Assembly: GCF_014925405.1 (NCBI RefSeq)
Contig: NZ_AQHJ01000035.1
Coordinates: forward strand, 186,001 to 250,000
Source: Pseudoalteromonas ulvae UL12
GTDB taxonomy: Bacteria > Pseudomonadota > Gammaproteobacteria > Enterobacterales > Alteromonadaceae
Direction: 5' to 3'
Length of the DNA: 64,000 nucleotides
How positions within the stretch are numbered: position 1 is the stretch's first letter; each line of letters starts with the position of its first letter. This document shows, in pieces, positions 28,817 to 39,341 of the stretch. Under the pieces are notes generated by a model that made no database searches, was not told the origin of the DNA, and saw nothing but the letters and a program-made list of their open reading frames with translations. The translations under genes and the position numbers were made by a program.

Positions 28817-30415
28817 TTAAAAGTTATAATTCATTCCAGCAGATACCTGCCGAGTTCTGCCGGCCACCATACCATCTACTCGGCTGGTTAAATACGTTCG
28901 GTCTAAGCTGTTCAGTTGCTCGATAGTTTAAGGTGACATTGAGTACGGCATATGAAGGAATGACCCCTTCTTCACCACTGTCTGATGGCTCGCGCGTATT
29001 CGCGGCATCAACAAATTGCTCACTCACATAATTAATGCCAATACGGCCATCGAACTGGTTTTGTGCGCTTTCAAAACCAACGGCAACTGATAACATATGT
29101 GTAGGTGCGTAAGGTAAACTGTTGCCCACTTCAAACGATGAGGTTGACACAATATTCTCGCCCGAGTCATCGAATACGTCCTTTACGCTACTAAATTCAG
29201 CTAAAAACACGTTGGTGTAATTGCCTTGCAAATAAATGTTATACGGCGTGTTATAGAGTTCGGAGAAATTGATTTGCCCGGAGAATTCGATCCCCGATTG
29301 GCGAGAACGTCCGGCGTTAATATAGCGACCTTTGGTTGATTGAATGACAATTTCATCGAAGTCAGTATAAAAAAACGTAGCATCAAGCTCAGTCGCAGGC
29401 AGCGTCGCACTGCGAAACCCGATTTCATAGTTGATACTTTGTTCGGGTCGAGTGGCTAAATAGGAAGCATCTGGTTCATCATCTTCAATGTCTCTGTTAG
29501 GCCTTGCAGGTGAAAAACCTTGATGGATCCCGCCAAATAAAGTGGTCTCAGAGTTCAGTTGATAAGTTGCACCTAAGCCCGGCAGTAATTTTTGATAGCT
29601 TTGCGTAAAACGTTTTTCTGGGTTGGTTGGTGCGTTGCCTTCGGTGTGCAGGTAATCGGTGCTCCAGGTAATGTCTTCTAGTCGAAGCCCTGGGGTAATG
29701 GTCCAATCGCCGTTGTTAAATGCATTTTTGATGTAAAAAGTGCGCGCTGTTACATCAATTTGAATGTGCTCTTGATGCCAGCCAGCCAGCCAGCCCGTCC
29801 TTCGTTTTGATCTATATCGGTATAGGTTTTAGCAAATTCAAGTTGTTGAAAACGAGCGTCATAGCCTCTAAATTGATGACGCTGAATATCTTATTTATGG
29901 TAGCGTGCACCGATAATTGCTTCGCTGTTTGTGCCTAACCACTGATGGTTAAGACTCAAGCGGGGTTCGACTCCCCAATAATTATAATAACGCGGCCGCC
30001 AACGGCCTCCACATATTTGTGCATTTTCTTCTGTGGCGGGCAGAGCACGTCGTGAACCGGGTAAATCGGGCTGTCCAGCAACGGTCGGGCAGTACTCAAT
30101 CGCCTCGCCGGGGCCATTAATTTGCCTGAATGATGCACGCTCGTTGTCAACATGATAAAACTGACTTGATAATGTTGCTTGTTCATCGATATTAAAATTG
30201 TGGATCATATGCACGGTATCACGTTGCTGGACAAATCGGTCGATTTTACCGGTTGGCGCTTGAAATGGGTTTTCGAAAAATTCGTCCTCAGATAGACCTG
30301 TTTCAGAAATGTGAGAATCTTCCTCAAATTGTGCGTATCTTGCAGTGATTGAGTGTCGATCATTAAAATTTAGTTGGCCTTTTAAAGCATATTCTGTAAT
30401 ACCTAGTTGATGATT
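28817..30415 (-). pseudogene. Decayed TonB-dependent receptor (ferric-siderophore type)
   Basis: Barrel sequence can be read in pieces from about 30415 down to 28817, ending GMNYNF. Lesions: (i) the N-terminal half (signal, TonB box, plug) is gone and replaced by a hydrolase fragment; (ii) in-frame TAA at 29891-29893 after GARYHK; (iii) frameshift at a (GCCA)4 tract 29777-29792, where one extra 4-bp unit would restore the frame (GWLAGWHQEH); (iv) a small deletion/frameshift near 28898 between EQLRP and RTYLTSR. The open stretch 28824-29231 is part of it. It cannot give a working receptor. Confidence 0.85.
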
Positions 30416-30952
30416 GTCGCGGATCATCGTCTCATAGGGATCTTTTCTACCAAAGTAATGTAGGTCAATCATCACATCACCAATGGTGTAGTCGAGATCT
30501 TTTCGTAAACCATGGTTTCGCGCATCAATGGCTATGACAGCATACCCTTGTTTGAGTGCCTGTTGAGTGATCTTATCAACATGCGTAATAGTGGGGCGAT
30601 TTTTAAAGCTGTCTTGAAACCAACGTATTTGACTGCGTCCTAATGCATGAATCCCAATCAAGACAGGAACAGGCTCAGCCAGTTCTGACGGGGTCTTTGG
30701 ATACTTTATTCGGCCATTGACTGTTTGCCCATCAAACGTTTTATAGGTGAATTCATAATAGTTTTCCTCAAGCTTTGTTTGTTGCCACTGTAAATTATCG
30801 GGCGTTTTATAAGCATAATGGGCGTGAATTTGCTCAGGGGTGACTGGATATGGGCTGAGGGTAAAATTTAAAAACCAGCCAGCACTGGCTAATAAAACAA
30901 CAGCTGCAACTATCAGCATAATACGGACAACCTTATTGTTAATGTATGACAT
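29891..30952 (-). pseudogene. Chimeric frame: truncated alpha/beta hydrolase fused to TonB-receptor barrel
   Basis: The open frame of 353 aa begins with an N-terminal membrane anchor (about residues 10-31) and an alpha/beta-hydrolase domain start (VPVLIGIHALGRSQIRWFQ, YAVIAIDARNHGLRKD), cut at about residue 179 before the nucleophile elbow. It continues in frame into TonB-receptor strands (QLNFNDRHSITARYAQF onward), ending at the premature TAA. The junction lies near 30415. A deletion that removed the end of the hydrolase gene and the start of the receptor explains it. Neither half can work as in its parent. Confidence 0.85.
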
Positions 30953-31235
30953 GAGATATTTCTTTTTCGTTTTGTTGGAATAAATCTAACAATGCGGATG
31001 TGAAATGGATGTGAAAAATACTGGTTAACTTGAGTTTTCGATAAAAGATTGGTGAAGGGATTTTTTTACGTTAGTTCAGCGTAGTTATAGGTTTATTATC
31101 CAGTATTGAGGTTATTGAGGTGCATTTTGACGATCAGACAGGTTGGTATTGCATTTTTTGCGTTTTAGAGGCATTAGTTGAATATGACTGAAGAGATTGC
31201 AGCAGTGAAACTTAGCGATGAGTCATCACAATAAA

Positions 31236-31266
31236 AAAGGCCAAACTCATCCATGTTTTGGCCTTA
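31236..31266. terminator. Terminator of the porin/PstS-like operon
   Basis: AAGGCCAAA / TTTGGCCTT stem with an A run on the left that becomes a T run on the minus strand, just after the stop at 31279. The rest of 30953-31235 shows no gene. Confidence 0.85.
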
Positions 31267-31278
31267 ATTGAAAAGGGG

Positions 31279-32427
31279 TTAGAAAATAAAGTCTACACCA
31301 ACCGTAATGGTGTCAGAGTCACCATGGTACGCCCAACCTGTGGCTTTATCACCTTGGTCAACAAATTGGTCATATTGCAATTTTAACGAAGCACTTGGAT
31401 GGAAATCATACCGGATACCATAACTTAACAAGTAATGCTCTTCGTAATCTTCTTTATTGGGTTGTTTTGTGCGTTTTTGGTCAGCTTTTGAGTAACTTAT
31501 AAAAGGATGGAATTCATCCATGTTATAGACCACAGAGATCAGATAAGTTGGAAACTCAGTACCAACAGCATCATCATAAGTCACCATATTCATGTCAAAT
31601 AAGACTGTGAACATGGCCAGATCCATGGTGCCACCTAAGCCCAAAAACTGTTGAGAAAACGGCGTGTAATCGGCAATGTTGCCATCTGGCGCAATGGTTT
31701 CTCTATCACGATCATTTTGGAAATACACGAAGCGAAGATTAAAAAAGTCGCCAGACAGGTTCCAGTTAACCCCCATTATATCTGTCCAAAACTCATTAAC
31801 TGCAACGGCGTTGCCGCCATAGAGTTTATCGTAGTAATTCATCTCCTTATTATCGTTAGAGTATTCATTACCATAGAACGCACTGATGGTGCTTGAGAGT
31901 CCGCCGATTTCAAAATCATACATAGCAGTGACACCATTAAATTGTGTCACCTGCCACCAATATAGGTTTGAAGGTGGGCGCATCCATGGGTAGGCATAGC
32001 TGACCTCAGCAAACTCAGAAAAATAATACATAGGAATGTTTCTTCTTCCGGCCATAAAAGTGAGTTCGTTGGTGGCTTGGTACGTTAAATAGTACCAATC
32101 AAATTCAGGTTCAAAATCATCGGTACCTTTGGCGACTAACTGACCGGTGACCTTGAGCTTGTCGCCTAAATCAGCCACTACTTGCAGTGCAAACACTGTC
32201 TCTGGTTGGAAGCTAAAGTCATTGGTGTATTGGCCTACATCATAAAAATCAGCCGTAAAGATTTCATCGCGAGTAGTGCCCGGATTGAGGGGATCTTCAA
32301 CAGTCCCGAGAGTTTTACCCGCGACAATCGAACCAAACCCAGAAATCTTGACCTCTGCATGCGCGGCAGAGCTCACGCAAACGCCAGAAAAAAGAAGGGC
32401 AGATAAAATTTTATTAAATGTTTTCAT
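31279..32427 (-). CDS. Outer-membrane porin-like protein, 382 aa
   Basis: Signal peptide (MKTFNKILSALLFSGVCVSSAAHA) followed by a beta-rich sequence with alternating aromatic residues and a terminal Phe (VGVDFIF), typical of a 16-strand-like porin. No further family assigned. It is 10 bp downstream of a PstS-like gene and shares its transcript. That porin plus short PstS-like pairing suggests uptake of phosphate or another oxyanion, but neither gene proves it. Confidence 0.8.
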   Translation of the reverse strand: MKTFNKILSALLFSGVCVSSAAHAEVKISGFGSIVAGKTLGTVEDPLNPGTTRDEIFTADFYDVGQYTNDFSFQPETVFALQVVADLGDKLKVTGQLVAKGTDDFEPEFDWYYLTYQATNELTFMAGRRNIPMYYFSEFAEVSYAYPWMRPPSNLYWWQVTQFNGVTAMYDFEIGGLSSTISAFYGNEYSNDNKEMNYYDKLYGGNAVAVNEFWTDIMGVNWNLSGDFFNLRFVYFQNDRDRETIAPDGNIADYTPFSQQFLGLGGTMDLAMFTVLFDMNMVTYDDAVGTEFPTYLISVVYNMDEFHPFISYSKADQKRTKQPNKEDYEEHYLLSYGIRYDFHPSASLKLQYDQFVDQGDKATGWAYHGDSDTITVGVDFIF

Positions 32428-32437
32428 GGTGCCTCAC

Positions 32438-32878
32438 TTAAAATTTGGCAATGACTTTAACGTCATCGGTAAGAGATGAGACATTTACATAACCAATGGC
32501 TCCCGTGTTGGATGAAATTGTTGAGATAATTTCAGTGTCAGATGCTAGTTCCATCGGCATATTCCCTTTGCCAGTGAACACTAGTTTTGACCAGTATGCG
32601 TTTACTTGGCTGCTCGAACGGCCAAGCACACTTTGATTGAATTCATCTCGAGACTCCATACTCTTAGCTGCATTCATAGGAATGGCGATATTTCCATCTG
32701 GAAATGACTTCATTCGACCGGTAAAAATTTTTTCGATGGCTACTTTGTCCAGTGAAGAGTTGTTGGCTTTGTTCACAATGACGGCTATTTCTGCGGCAGC
32801 AGAAAAAGATGAGGCCATCCCTAATAGTAACGAACCAGCTAAAAGAGTTGGTCGATTTAGATTACATAGTTTATGCAT
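32438..32878 (-). CDS. Short PstS-like substrate-binding protein
   Basis: ATG 32878 is preferred over TTG 32884 because GGGGA lies 8 nt upstream. About 146 aa: signal peptide ending ...SAAAEIA, then a half-length periplasmic-binding fold with VDKVAIEKIFTGRMKSFPDG-like sequence (LDKVAIEKIFTGRMKSF) and GAIGYVNVSS near the end, both typical of PstS-like proteins that bind phosphate. Too short to be a full PstS (about 300 aa); this short class is widespread in marine gammaproteobacteria next to porins or sensor kinases. First gene of the operon. Confidence 0.82.
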   Translation of the reverse strand: MHKLCNLNRPTLLAGSLLLGMASSFSAAAEIAVIVNKANNSSLDKVAIEKIFTGRMKSFPDGNIAIPMNAAKSMESRDEFNQSVLGRSSSQVNAYWSKLVFTGKGNMPMELASDTEIISTISSNTGAIGYVNVSSLTDDVKVIAKF

Positions 32879-32996
32879 TATCAAATCCCCGATGTTAGTC
32901 CTGACTATTGTTGGTCAGGTTATGTATAACATGGGTAACTATAGATGTGAGGTTGAAAACTAGCCAGTTCCAAGTTTTATGAAGGACTTAAATATA

Positions 32997-33027
32997 AAAA
33001 GCGGCCAAAATGAAGGCCGCTTTTTAA
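32997..33027. terminator. Terminator after katG
   Basis: 11-bp stem AAAAAGCGGCC/GGCCGCTTTTT with an A/T-rich foot, usable in both directions. Confidence 0.9.
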
Positions 33028-33042
33028 TATTATGTGTGTTTG

Positions 33043-35256
33043 TTAACGTAAGTCAAAGCGGTCCAGCTTCATGACTTTACTCCATGCGGCCACAAAGTCC
33101 TCGACAAATTTTTTCTGTGCATCTTCCGATGCATACACTTCGGCAATCGAGCGAAGCTCTGAGTTAGAACCAAAGATTAAATCAACGGGTGTGGCAGTCC
33201 ACTTCAGGTTGCCAGTAGCGCGATCAGTGCCTTGGTATAGGCCGTCAGTATCGGTTTTTGACCATTTTGTAGACATATCGAGTAGGTTAACAAAAAACTG
33301 ATTATTGAGCTGACCGGGTGTAGTCGTCAAAATACCGTGTTTACTTTGATCTGCATTGGCATTCAATGCACGCATGCCGCCAAGTAACACAGTCATCTCT
33401 GGTACTGTTAAGCTCAGTAAGTCAGCGCGTTCAACGAGCATTTCAGCAGGCGAAAAGTAGCTTTTAGTGCTGTAATAGTTACGAAATGCATCGGCAGTAG
33501 GTTCGAGCACTTTGAATGACTCAATGTCTGTCATTTCTTGAGATACATCCATGCGTCCTGGTGCAAAAGGAACTGACACTGTGTGCCCTGCAGCATTTGC
33601 CGCTTGCTCAATTGCCGCTGCGCCCCCTAATACAATCATGTCAGCGAGTGATATTTTTTTCTTGCGTGATTTGGCGTTAAATACCGTCTGAATCGATTCT
33701 AGTTTTGTTAAAACTTTGCTTAATTCTTGCGGATTATTTACGCGCCATCCGTTTTGTGGAGCAAGACGAATTCGTGCACCATTGACCCCACCACGCATAT
33801 CCGTATCACGGTAACTCGCAGCCGCGCCCCATGCTACGCGCACAAGTTCAGCAGACTTCAAACCAGAATCTAAAATAGATTTTTTAAGTTTTTTAATGTC
33901 TGTTTGAGTGACAAGCGAGTGATCAACCGCAGGGATCGGATCTTGCCATAGCAATATTTCTTCAGGGACTTCGCTGCCAAGATAGCGGGCACGTGGGCCC
34001 ATATCACGATGGTTAAGTTTGAACCATGCTTTAGCAAAGGCGAGCTCAAATTCTTGAGGATTGTTCAGAAAACGCTGAGAAATTTCACGAAATGCAGGAT
34101 CTTCTTTAAGTGCAATGTCAGTGGTAAACATGATTGGGGCATGACGCTTGCCTTTAATGTGCGCATCAGGTACCAAGTTGGCCGCTTGGTTGTTTTCTGG
34201 TATCCATTGAGTTGCACCTGCCGGGCTTTTAGTTTGCACCCAATTATAGGCAAATAAATTTTGCAGATAATTAATCGACCAGCGAGTTGGCGTAACTGTC
34301 CAGGCGCCTTCTAAACCACTGGTAATGGTATCTTCAGCGTTTCCTTTACCACATTTATTTTTCCAACCAAAGCCTTGTTCTTCAATGCCTGCCGCTGCTG
34401 GGGCTTTATCGAGACAATCTGCTTTTTTAGCGCCATGGGCTTTACCAAAAGAATGTCCACCTGCAATAAGTGCAACAATCTCTTCATCATTCATGGCCAT
34501 GCGACCAAATGACATCCGGATGTCTTTCGCTGAGGCAAGCGGATCGGGGTTGCCATGTGGGCCTTCTGGGTTAACGTAAATTAGCCCCATTTCAACCGCA
34601 GCCAAAGGGCCTTTTAGTTTACCTTTTTTATCCCGGCGCTCGTCAGCTAAAAATTTGCTTTCAGGGCCCCAGTATACATAATCTGGCTCCCAGTCATCTT
34701 CACGACCACCCGCGTATCCAAAGGTTTTAAAACCCATAGATTCAAGGGCAACGTTACCAGTGAGCGCCATTAAATCAGCCCATGAAAGATTGCGGCCATA
34801 TTTTTGTTTTATCGGCCAAAGTAAACGGCGGGCTTTATCAAGATTGGCGTTATCTGGCCAGCTATTGAGAGGATCGAAACGTTGTTGGCCTCCGCCTGCA
34901 CCACCACGGCCGTCATGAACGCGGTATGTACCGGCAGCATGCCACGCCATACGAATAAAAAATGGACCATAGTGACCGTAATCGGCTGGCCACCAATCTT
35001 GCGACTCTGTTAGTACTTGCTCTATGTCCGCTTTGACTTGGTTTAAATCTAAACTTAAGAAACCTTGTTTGTAGTCAAAGTTTTCACCCATTGGGTTAGA
35101 TTCTTTACCATGTGCGCGAAGTTGACTGAGGTTAAGTTGTTCTGGCCACCAAAACTGATTGGTTTTAATGTCATTGGTGGCAGAGGCGTTTGCACTGATT
35201 AATAGTGAAACGGCAATGGCTAACTTGGAAGCTGTAATGGTTGATTGCTTTAACAT
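33043..35256 (-). CDS. katG: Catalase-peroxidase KatG, exported form
   Basis: A 737-aa heme enzyme that destroys hydrogen peroxide. Distal residues Arg102, Trp105 and His106 ([12 protein letters not shown]), proximal His268 ([10 protein letters not shown]), and the Trp105-Tyr227-Met253 crosslink partners ([15 protein letters not shown]) are present, so it should have full catalase activity. The inactive C-terminal duplicate domain is also present. Unlike cytosolic KatG it starts with a Sec-type signal ([26 protein letters not shown]), so it is predicted periplasmic, like KatP of E. coli O157. RBS AAGGAAC. Single gene with its own terminator. Confidence 0.96.
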   Translation of the reverse strand: MLKQSTITASKLAIAVSLLISANASATNDIKTNQFWWPEQLNLSQLRAHGKESNPMGENFDYKQGFLSLDLNQVKADIEQVLTESQDWWPADYGHYGPFFIRMAWHAAGTYRVHDGRGGAGGGQQRFDPLNSWPDNANLDKARRLLWPIKQKYGRNLSWADLMALTGNVALESMGFKTFGYAGGREDDWEPDYVYWGPESKFLADERRDKKGKLKGPLAAVEMGLIYVNPEGPHGNPDPLASAKDIRMSFGRMAMNDEEIVALIAGGHSFGKAHGAKKADCLDKAPAAAGIEEQGFGWKNKCGKGNAEDTITSGLEGAWTVTPTRWSINYLQNLFAYNWVQTKSPAGATQWIPENNQAANLVPDAHIKGKRHAPIMFTTDIALKEDPAFREISQRFLNNPQEFELAFAKAWFKLNHRDMGPRARYLGSEVPEEILLWQDPIPAVDHSLVTQTDIKKLKKSILDSGLKSAELVRVAWGAAASYRDTDMRGGVNGARIRLAPQNGWRVNNPQELSKVLTKLESIQTVFNAKSRKKKISLADMIVLGGAAAIEQAANAAGHTVSVPFAPGRMDVSQEMTDIESFKVLEPTADAFRNYYSTKSYFSPAEMLVERADLLSLTVPEMTVLLGGMRALNANADQSKHGILTTTPGQLNNQFFVNLLDMSTKWSKTDTDGLYQGTDRATGNLKWTATPVDLIFGSNSELRSIAEVYASEDAQKKFVEDFVAAWSKVMKLDRFDLR

Positions 35257-35509
35257 CTTGATGTTCCTTTGAGTGTGTTGCGATGACTATAGGGATCAAG
35301 TTGAAAAGTTACCAAGAGGATAAACAGATTGTATAAATCGGAAAAATCGACCATCCAATTCAATGCATTTTTTAATATTAAAAACAGAGTGTTATTTAAA
35401 CGCTTGTTGTTTTACATTCTTTTTAGGTACAGTGAGCGTGATAGTATAGTGAATGTATTTAAGTTAATTTGTAGCGATTTGGTTATGGACTTTTATCTCA
35501 AGGATTGAA

Positions 35510-37443
35510 ATGTACAAAAAAGTAATATTTGTAGCCGTTGTTATATGCGGTGCGGTGTTGTTGTTCCAAACAAAAAATACAGCACAATCGACTCAAGTAA
35601 TCAGTGCTGATGAAGCGAGCATAAAAATAACCACAGACATCAGCCAACCCAGTGTCGAGCATCTAAGCAATGACAATGCACATTTTACCGTTGAGCCTTA
35701 TCCAAAAAATGTACCCTCAGCAGGTTATTGTATGTCGGTCAGAGATAGGGTCAGCGGCAATAATCAATCTCAAAAAAAACATTATAAAACACAAGCGTTT
35801 TATGCTTTTTTTAATGGTTCAAGCAAAGAGTTTGTTACTGATGAACTCTTGCATAAATTAAGCTGGAATGAGGTAAACAGCTTTTATCGTGATATTGCGA
35901 TTTGGGAGGCTTTGCTTGAACACAAAGTACTATTAGCACGGCTGCCACACAGTGAGCAACTCATCTCGACGATTGAGGGATTTAGCCACGATATCATGAA
36001 AAATCAGGGAAGATATGTTGATTTTTTCATGCAGTGGGAAGATAAAATCCTGCCTTTATGGCAAGACTTTTCGTTTGAAGCCATTAATGAGGCCCACAAA
36101 ATGGGAGCCTCTGATGAGGAGTTGGTCGCTTTAATAAACACGACTTTTTCGGCCGTACCCAAACCTATTCTCGAAAATCCCTATCTCTCTCCTTTATCAG
36201 GTGTGATTAAAAGTTTACTTACGCTTCAAAAAATAACAGCTGCGACTTTATTGTTTGAGCAATACCCTGAGCTGGTATTTTTTAATAATAAATATACAGC
36301 CGAGCCGCAAAAAATGACCTTAGAAATAATCGGTCAAGCGGGGTACACCATTGATGATGCCAATACACTCCCCAGATTAATAAAGAGCCTTAATTTTAAT
36401 CAACACCCATTTGTGTTGAATAAAGACGAAGAGGTGTTTTTGGCTCATCAAATATCACCGATGCATTGTCTTTGCTGAGTCGCCAGGGGATTGAGATTGA
36501 TGTCGTTGATAGTAAAGAAATTGTGCCCGTTACCGACAGTACACTGATTAGTGATAACCCAAAGTATGTTAATGATGACGAACTCCTCAATGAGAATGCA
36601 TTGTGCAACTTAAAAAACGTATGGTTACATCAGCGTAAAAAAACAAAACAACTATGGGATGAATTCGCACCTTCGGCTTTTATTGATGTTGTCAAAAAAT
36701 CACCAGAATATCGTTATTGTGACTCAGTGCCTGCAAAGTTAGATTTAAGCGCAGTCGTTAAGTTTACAGCGCCACTGTTTCAACAAGCAAGGGAGCAGCT
36801 GAGCACACAACAGCAGACTTTTGAGCAAATAGACTTAACTCAAATTAATGTATCGCATTTAAAGTCTGATGTTAAAACCCTATTCAGTTTATTGATGACA
36901 AAAGAATTTATCTCAAACAGCAATTTGGCCGAGTCTGAAATTATCGAAAAGTTAACCGATGCTAAGTTAATCCCCAACCCTAAAGATATCGCAGTGTTGC
37001 TTTTTTTTGTAAAACGAAAAAACTTGACGATGTGGTTACCGTTAATGGATTTTACAGATGTGCCGCAAGCGCATGTATTACTCAATGTAATGGCCCAAGA
37101 AGCAACGTTTAAACAATTTGAAATACTCAATAGCCAGCTTCAACACCATGAATATAGTTCGGGTGTGTCGCTAGACCCTTTTTATTTTTTCATTCGTGGT
37201 TTTAGTGAGCTAGATTTTTCGTTTTTTTCGGCAGATGAAGGAATTAAAAACATTGAAAATCGAGAGCAAAAACATTTTATTAGGTACTTTACTGAGCATC
37301 CCGTGACCATACGCGAATTTCATCGTAGGGCTGTAGCGGAGCATAAGGCACAACTTGAAGAGCAGTATCAAGCTATCATTAAACACTTTCCTCAACTGGA
37401 AATTGATACTGTTGATAATTTTTTCAATGTTCGCTGTCCTTAA
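35510..37443 (+). pseudogene. Hypothetical ~645-aa protein split by a frameshift
   Basis: Two adjoining frames: 35510-36478 (322 aa, N-terminal membrane anchor MYKKVIFVAVVICGAVLLF, then a soluble helical region) and 36466-37443 (325 aa, starts without RBS). If one T is added to the T5 run at 36437-36441 the reading continues as EEVFFGSSNITDALSLL into the second frame, so they are one gene with a 1-nt deletion (or a sequencing error or slippage site). No family recognised; predicted periplasmic or membrane-tethered, helix-rich, with three Cys in the second half. RBS AAGGATTG before ATG 35510. Confidence 0.75.
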
Positions 37444-37495
37444 GGCGATCGCACTTTCAATTGAATGCGTATTAATGCGCAACTAAATTAGGTTT

Positions 37496-38035
37496 ATGTT
37501 GAGATACACAATGCTAAAAATAATGCTCAGTGGGTTGTTGCTCCTTGTTTTATCAGGCTGTTCAACGCAGTATCCGAATCAATCGTTGCTTGGCAAGTCG
37601 TTTCCAGTGGTATTAGGCGAAAGCTTGGAAAAAAAACAAATGGTGATCCCTAACGATTTTGCTCACGAACAAACTTTGCTGCTAATAGGTTACAAGCAAG
37701 ACAGCCAGTTTGACATTGACCGTTGGCTGATTGGTTTAGATATGACAGATACTGTGCTGCCGACTTATGAGTTACCAACGATTCAAGGTATGGCACCGCG
37801 CATGTTTAGTACATTAATTGATAACGGGATGCGCAAAGGGATCCCAAAAGAAATGTGGGGCGGGGTGATCACCATTTATAAAGACGGTGATGCAGTTCAA
37901 CAGTTTACAGGTAATGAAAATCCCAATAATACCCGGGTGGTACTAATAAACCGCGCTGGTGAGATACTGTATTTTTACGATCGTGGTTTTTCTGTTGCTG
38001 CGCTCAATGAGTTAAAAGCAGTTATTACTCAGTAA
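37496..38035 (+). CDS. Lipoprotein with thioredoxin-like features, 179 aa
   Basis: Lipoprotein signal (LLLLVLSGCS; Cys acylated) then a domain with FAHEQTLLLIGYKQDSQFDIDRWLIGL and VVLINRAGEILYFYDRGFS, a layout like thioredoxin/peroxiredoxin-fold proteins but without a CxxC active site. ATG 37496 or 37511 may be the start; GAGA precedes the latter. It follows the frameshifted gene by 52 bp. No enzymatic role can be assigned. Confidence 0.65.
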   Translation: MLRYTMLKIMLSGLLLLVLSGCSTQYPNQSLLGKSFPVVLGESLEKKQMVIPNDFAHEQTLLLIGYKQDSQFDIDRWLIGLDMTDTVLPTYELPTIQGMAPRMFSTLIDNGMRKGIPKEMWGGVITIYKDGDAVQQFTGNENPNNTRVVLINRAGEILYFYDRGFSVAALNELKAVITQ

Positions 38036-38094
38036 TCGCATGTATCCAAATCCAAATATTTTGTTGGGTTTGGATACTCGATGAGTCAGCCATA

Positions 38095-38420
38095 TTAGTG
38101 AACAAGTTGCTGCCAACATAATGTAATGGTTGCTAATAATGCCAAGCTGATAAAACAAAGTGTGGTGAGTCGCTCAGGGATGCAATGAATAACCGCGCTC
38201 GGCATGGTTTTAAGTGCTGACAAACTAGGATAAAACCAATCACTGTAACGCTAAAAATCAGCCAGTTTTTTGAACCAAGTGCTCAAATACAAATTAACAC
38301 CACTCACGTAGGCCATCACAAACGTAGATGCGCCAATCACTTCGATTAAAGCCATTAATTCAAGGCTAATCAGTACCTCTGGCCTGGCAACCGCAACAAT
38401 TATCTTCAAGGCGATCCCAT
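38095..38420 (-). pseudogene. Decayed membrane-protein gene fragment
   Basis: On the minus strand two frames read as membrane-protein pieces: GIALKIIVAVARPEVLISLE..., then after a stop and shift ALKTMPSAVIHCIPERLTTL and a last hydrophobic helix ending WQQLVH. No start, no RBS, and an internal stop. The parent family is not recognised. It fills most of the 38036-38593 gap; a hairpin TATCCAAA...TTTGGATA (38043-38076) lies to its left. Confidence 0.4.
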
Positions 38421-38593
38421 GCCATCCTATTTACTTCGCTGCTGAAAAAAGTCTTTGTAACATTCTGATTATTCGATTTAAATGCGTTAAGTTTATGGTA
38501 CATTCTGTGTGTATTTGGTGTAACACACTGATTGTTTCTAAACGGGAGTGTGATTGCCCTAGTGCTTTTTTACATTTAAAAAGGATGATTATT

Positions 38594-39151
38594 ATGAATA
38601 AATCGATGGCTATAGCCTCATTATTGACTCTTGTGGTATCGGCCAGTGCGTCTGCGGCTTCGTTCACTTTGTCTAGCAACGACATTAAACAAGGTGAGTT
38701 TATGAGCAAAGTACATGAGTTTAAGGGATTTGGTTGTAGCGGTGACGATTTATCTCCTCACCTTAAATGGGAAAACGCACCAAAAGGTACCAAGAGTTTT
38801 GCAATCACAGTTTATGATCCTGATGCGCCAACAGGCAGTGGTTGGTGGCATTGGCAAGTAGTGAATATTGATAAGTCAATCACTGAGGTTGCCCAAGGGG
38901 CTGGAAGTGATAGCCACGCAGCGTGGTTGAGCACTGCGAGCCATGTTGACAATGATTACGGCAACCCTCGTTTTGGTGGCGCGTGCCCTCCGCAAGGTCA
39001 TGGTGTACATCGTTATCAATTTACTGTCCATGCACTATCAGTCGAAAAACTCGAGTTACCCGTTAATGCCTCTGGCGCGTTGGCCGGCTACATGATTAAT
39101 GCCAACAGCATTGCAACAAGTACGATCGAAGCCTTATATAAACGAGACTAA
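38594..39151 (+). CDS. YbhB/YbcL family (PEBP-like) exported protein
   Basis: ATG 38594 (RBS AAGGATG) gives about 185 aa: signal peptide ending ASASA-ASF, then the PEBP/Raf-kinase-inhibitor fold with the ligand-site motif YDPDAPTGSGWWHW and the later GHGVHRYQFTVHAL. In bacteria these proteins bind small anions or phospho-ligands; the role is not known. Cys residues in GFGCSGDD and GGACPPQG may form a disulfide in the periplasm. Single gene. The earlier in-frame extension to 38495 lacks an RBS. Confidence 0.9.
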   Translation: MNKSMAIASLLTLVVSASASAASFTLSSNDIKQGEFMSKVHEFKGFGCSGDDLSPHLKWENAPKGTKSFAITVYDPDAPTGSGWWHWQVVNIDKSITEVAQGAGSDSHAAWLSTASHVDNDYGNPRFGGACPPQGHGVHRYQFTVHALSVEKLELPVNASGALAGYMINANSIATSTIEALYKRD

Positions 39152-39245
39152 ATAACCTTAGGTACGGGCAATAAGTAGGGACGGTCAATCTATCTCAAGT
39201 GGTTATTTTCAACGGTAACTAAGTTGTATTGACTGGCTATATTTA

Positions 39246-39274
39246 ACCGCCAAAGACTAACAGCCTTTGGCGGT
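39246..39274. terminator. Hairpin between convergent genes
   Basis: ACCGCCAAAG / CTTTGGCGGT perfect 10-bp stem, 9-nt loop, no long T run. Between the YbhB gene and the kinase gene. Confidence 0.55.
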
Positions 39275-39341
39275 AATTCACTCGATGCGCTGTGTTTGTT
39301 TTTATCGCAAGCAAAGTTAAAGCCATAAAAGATCAACAGCC

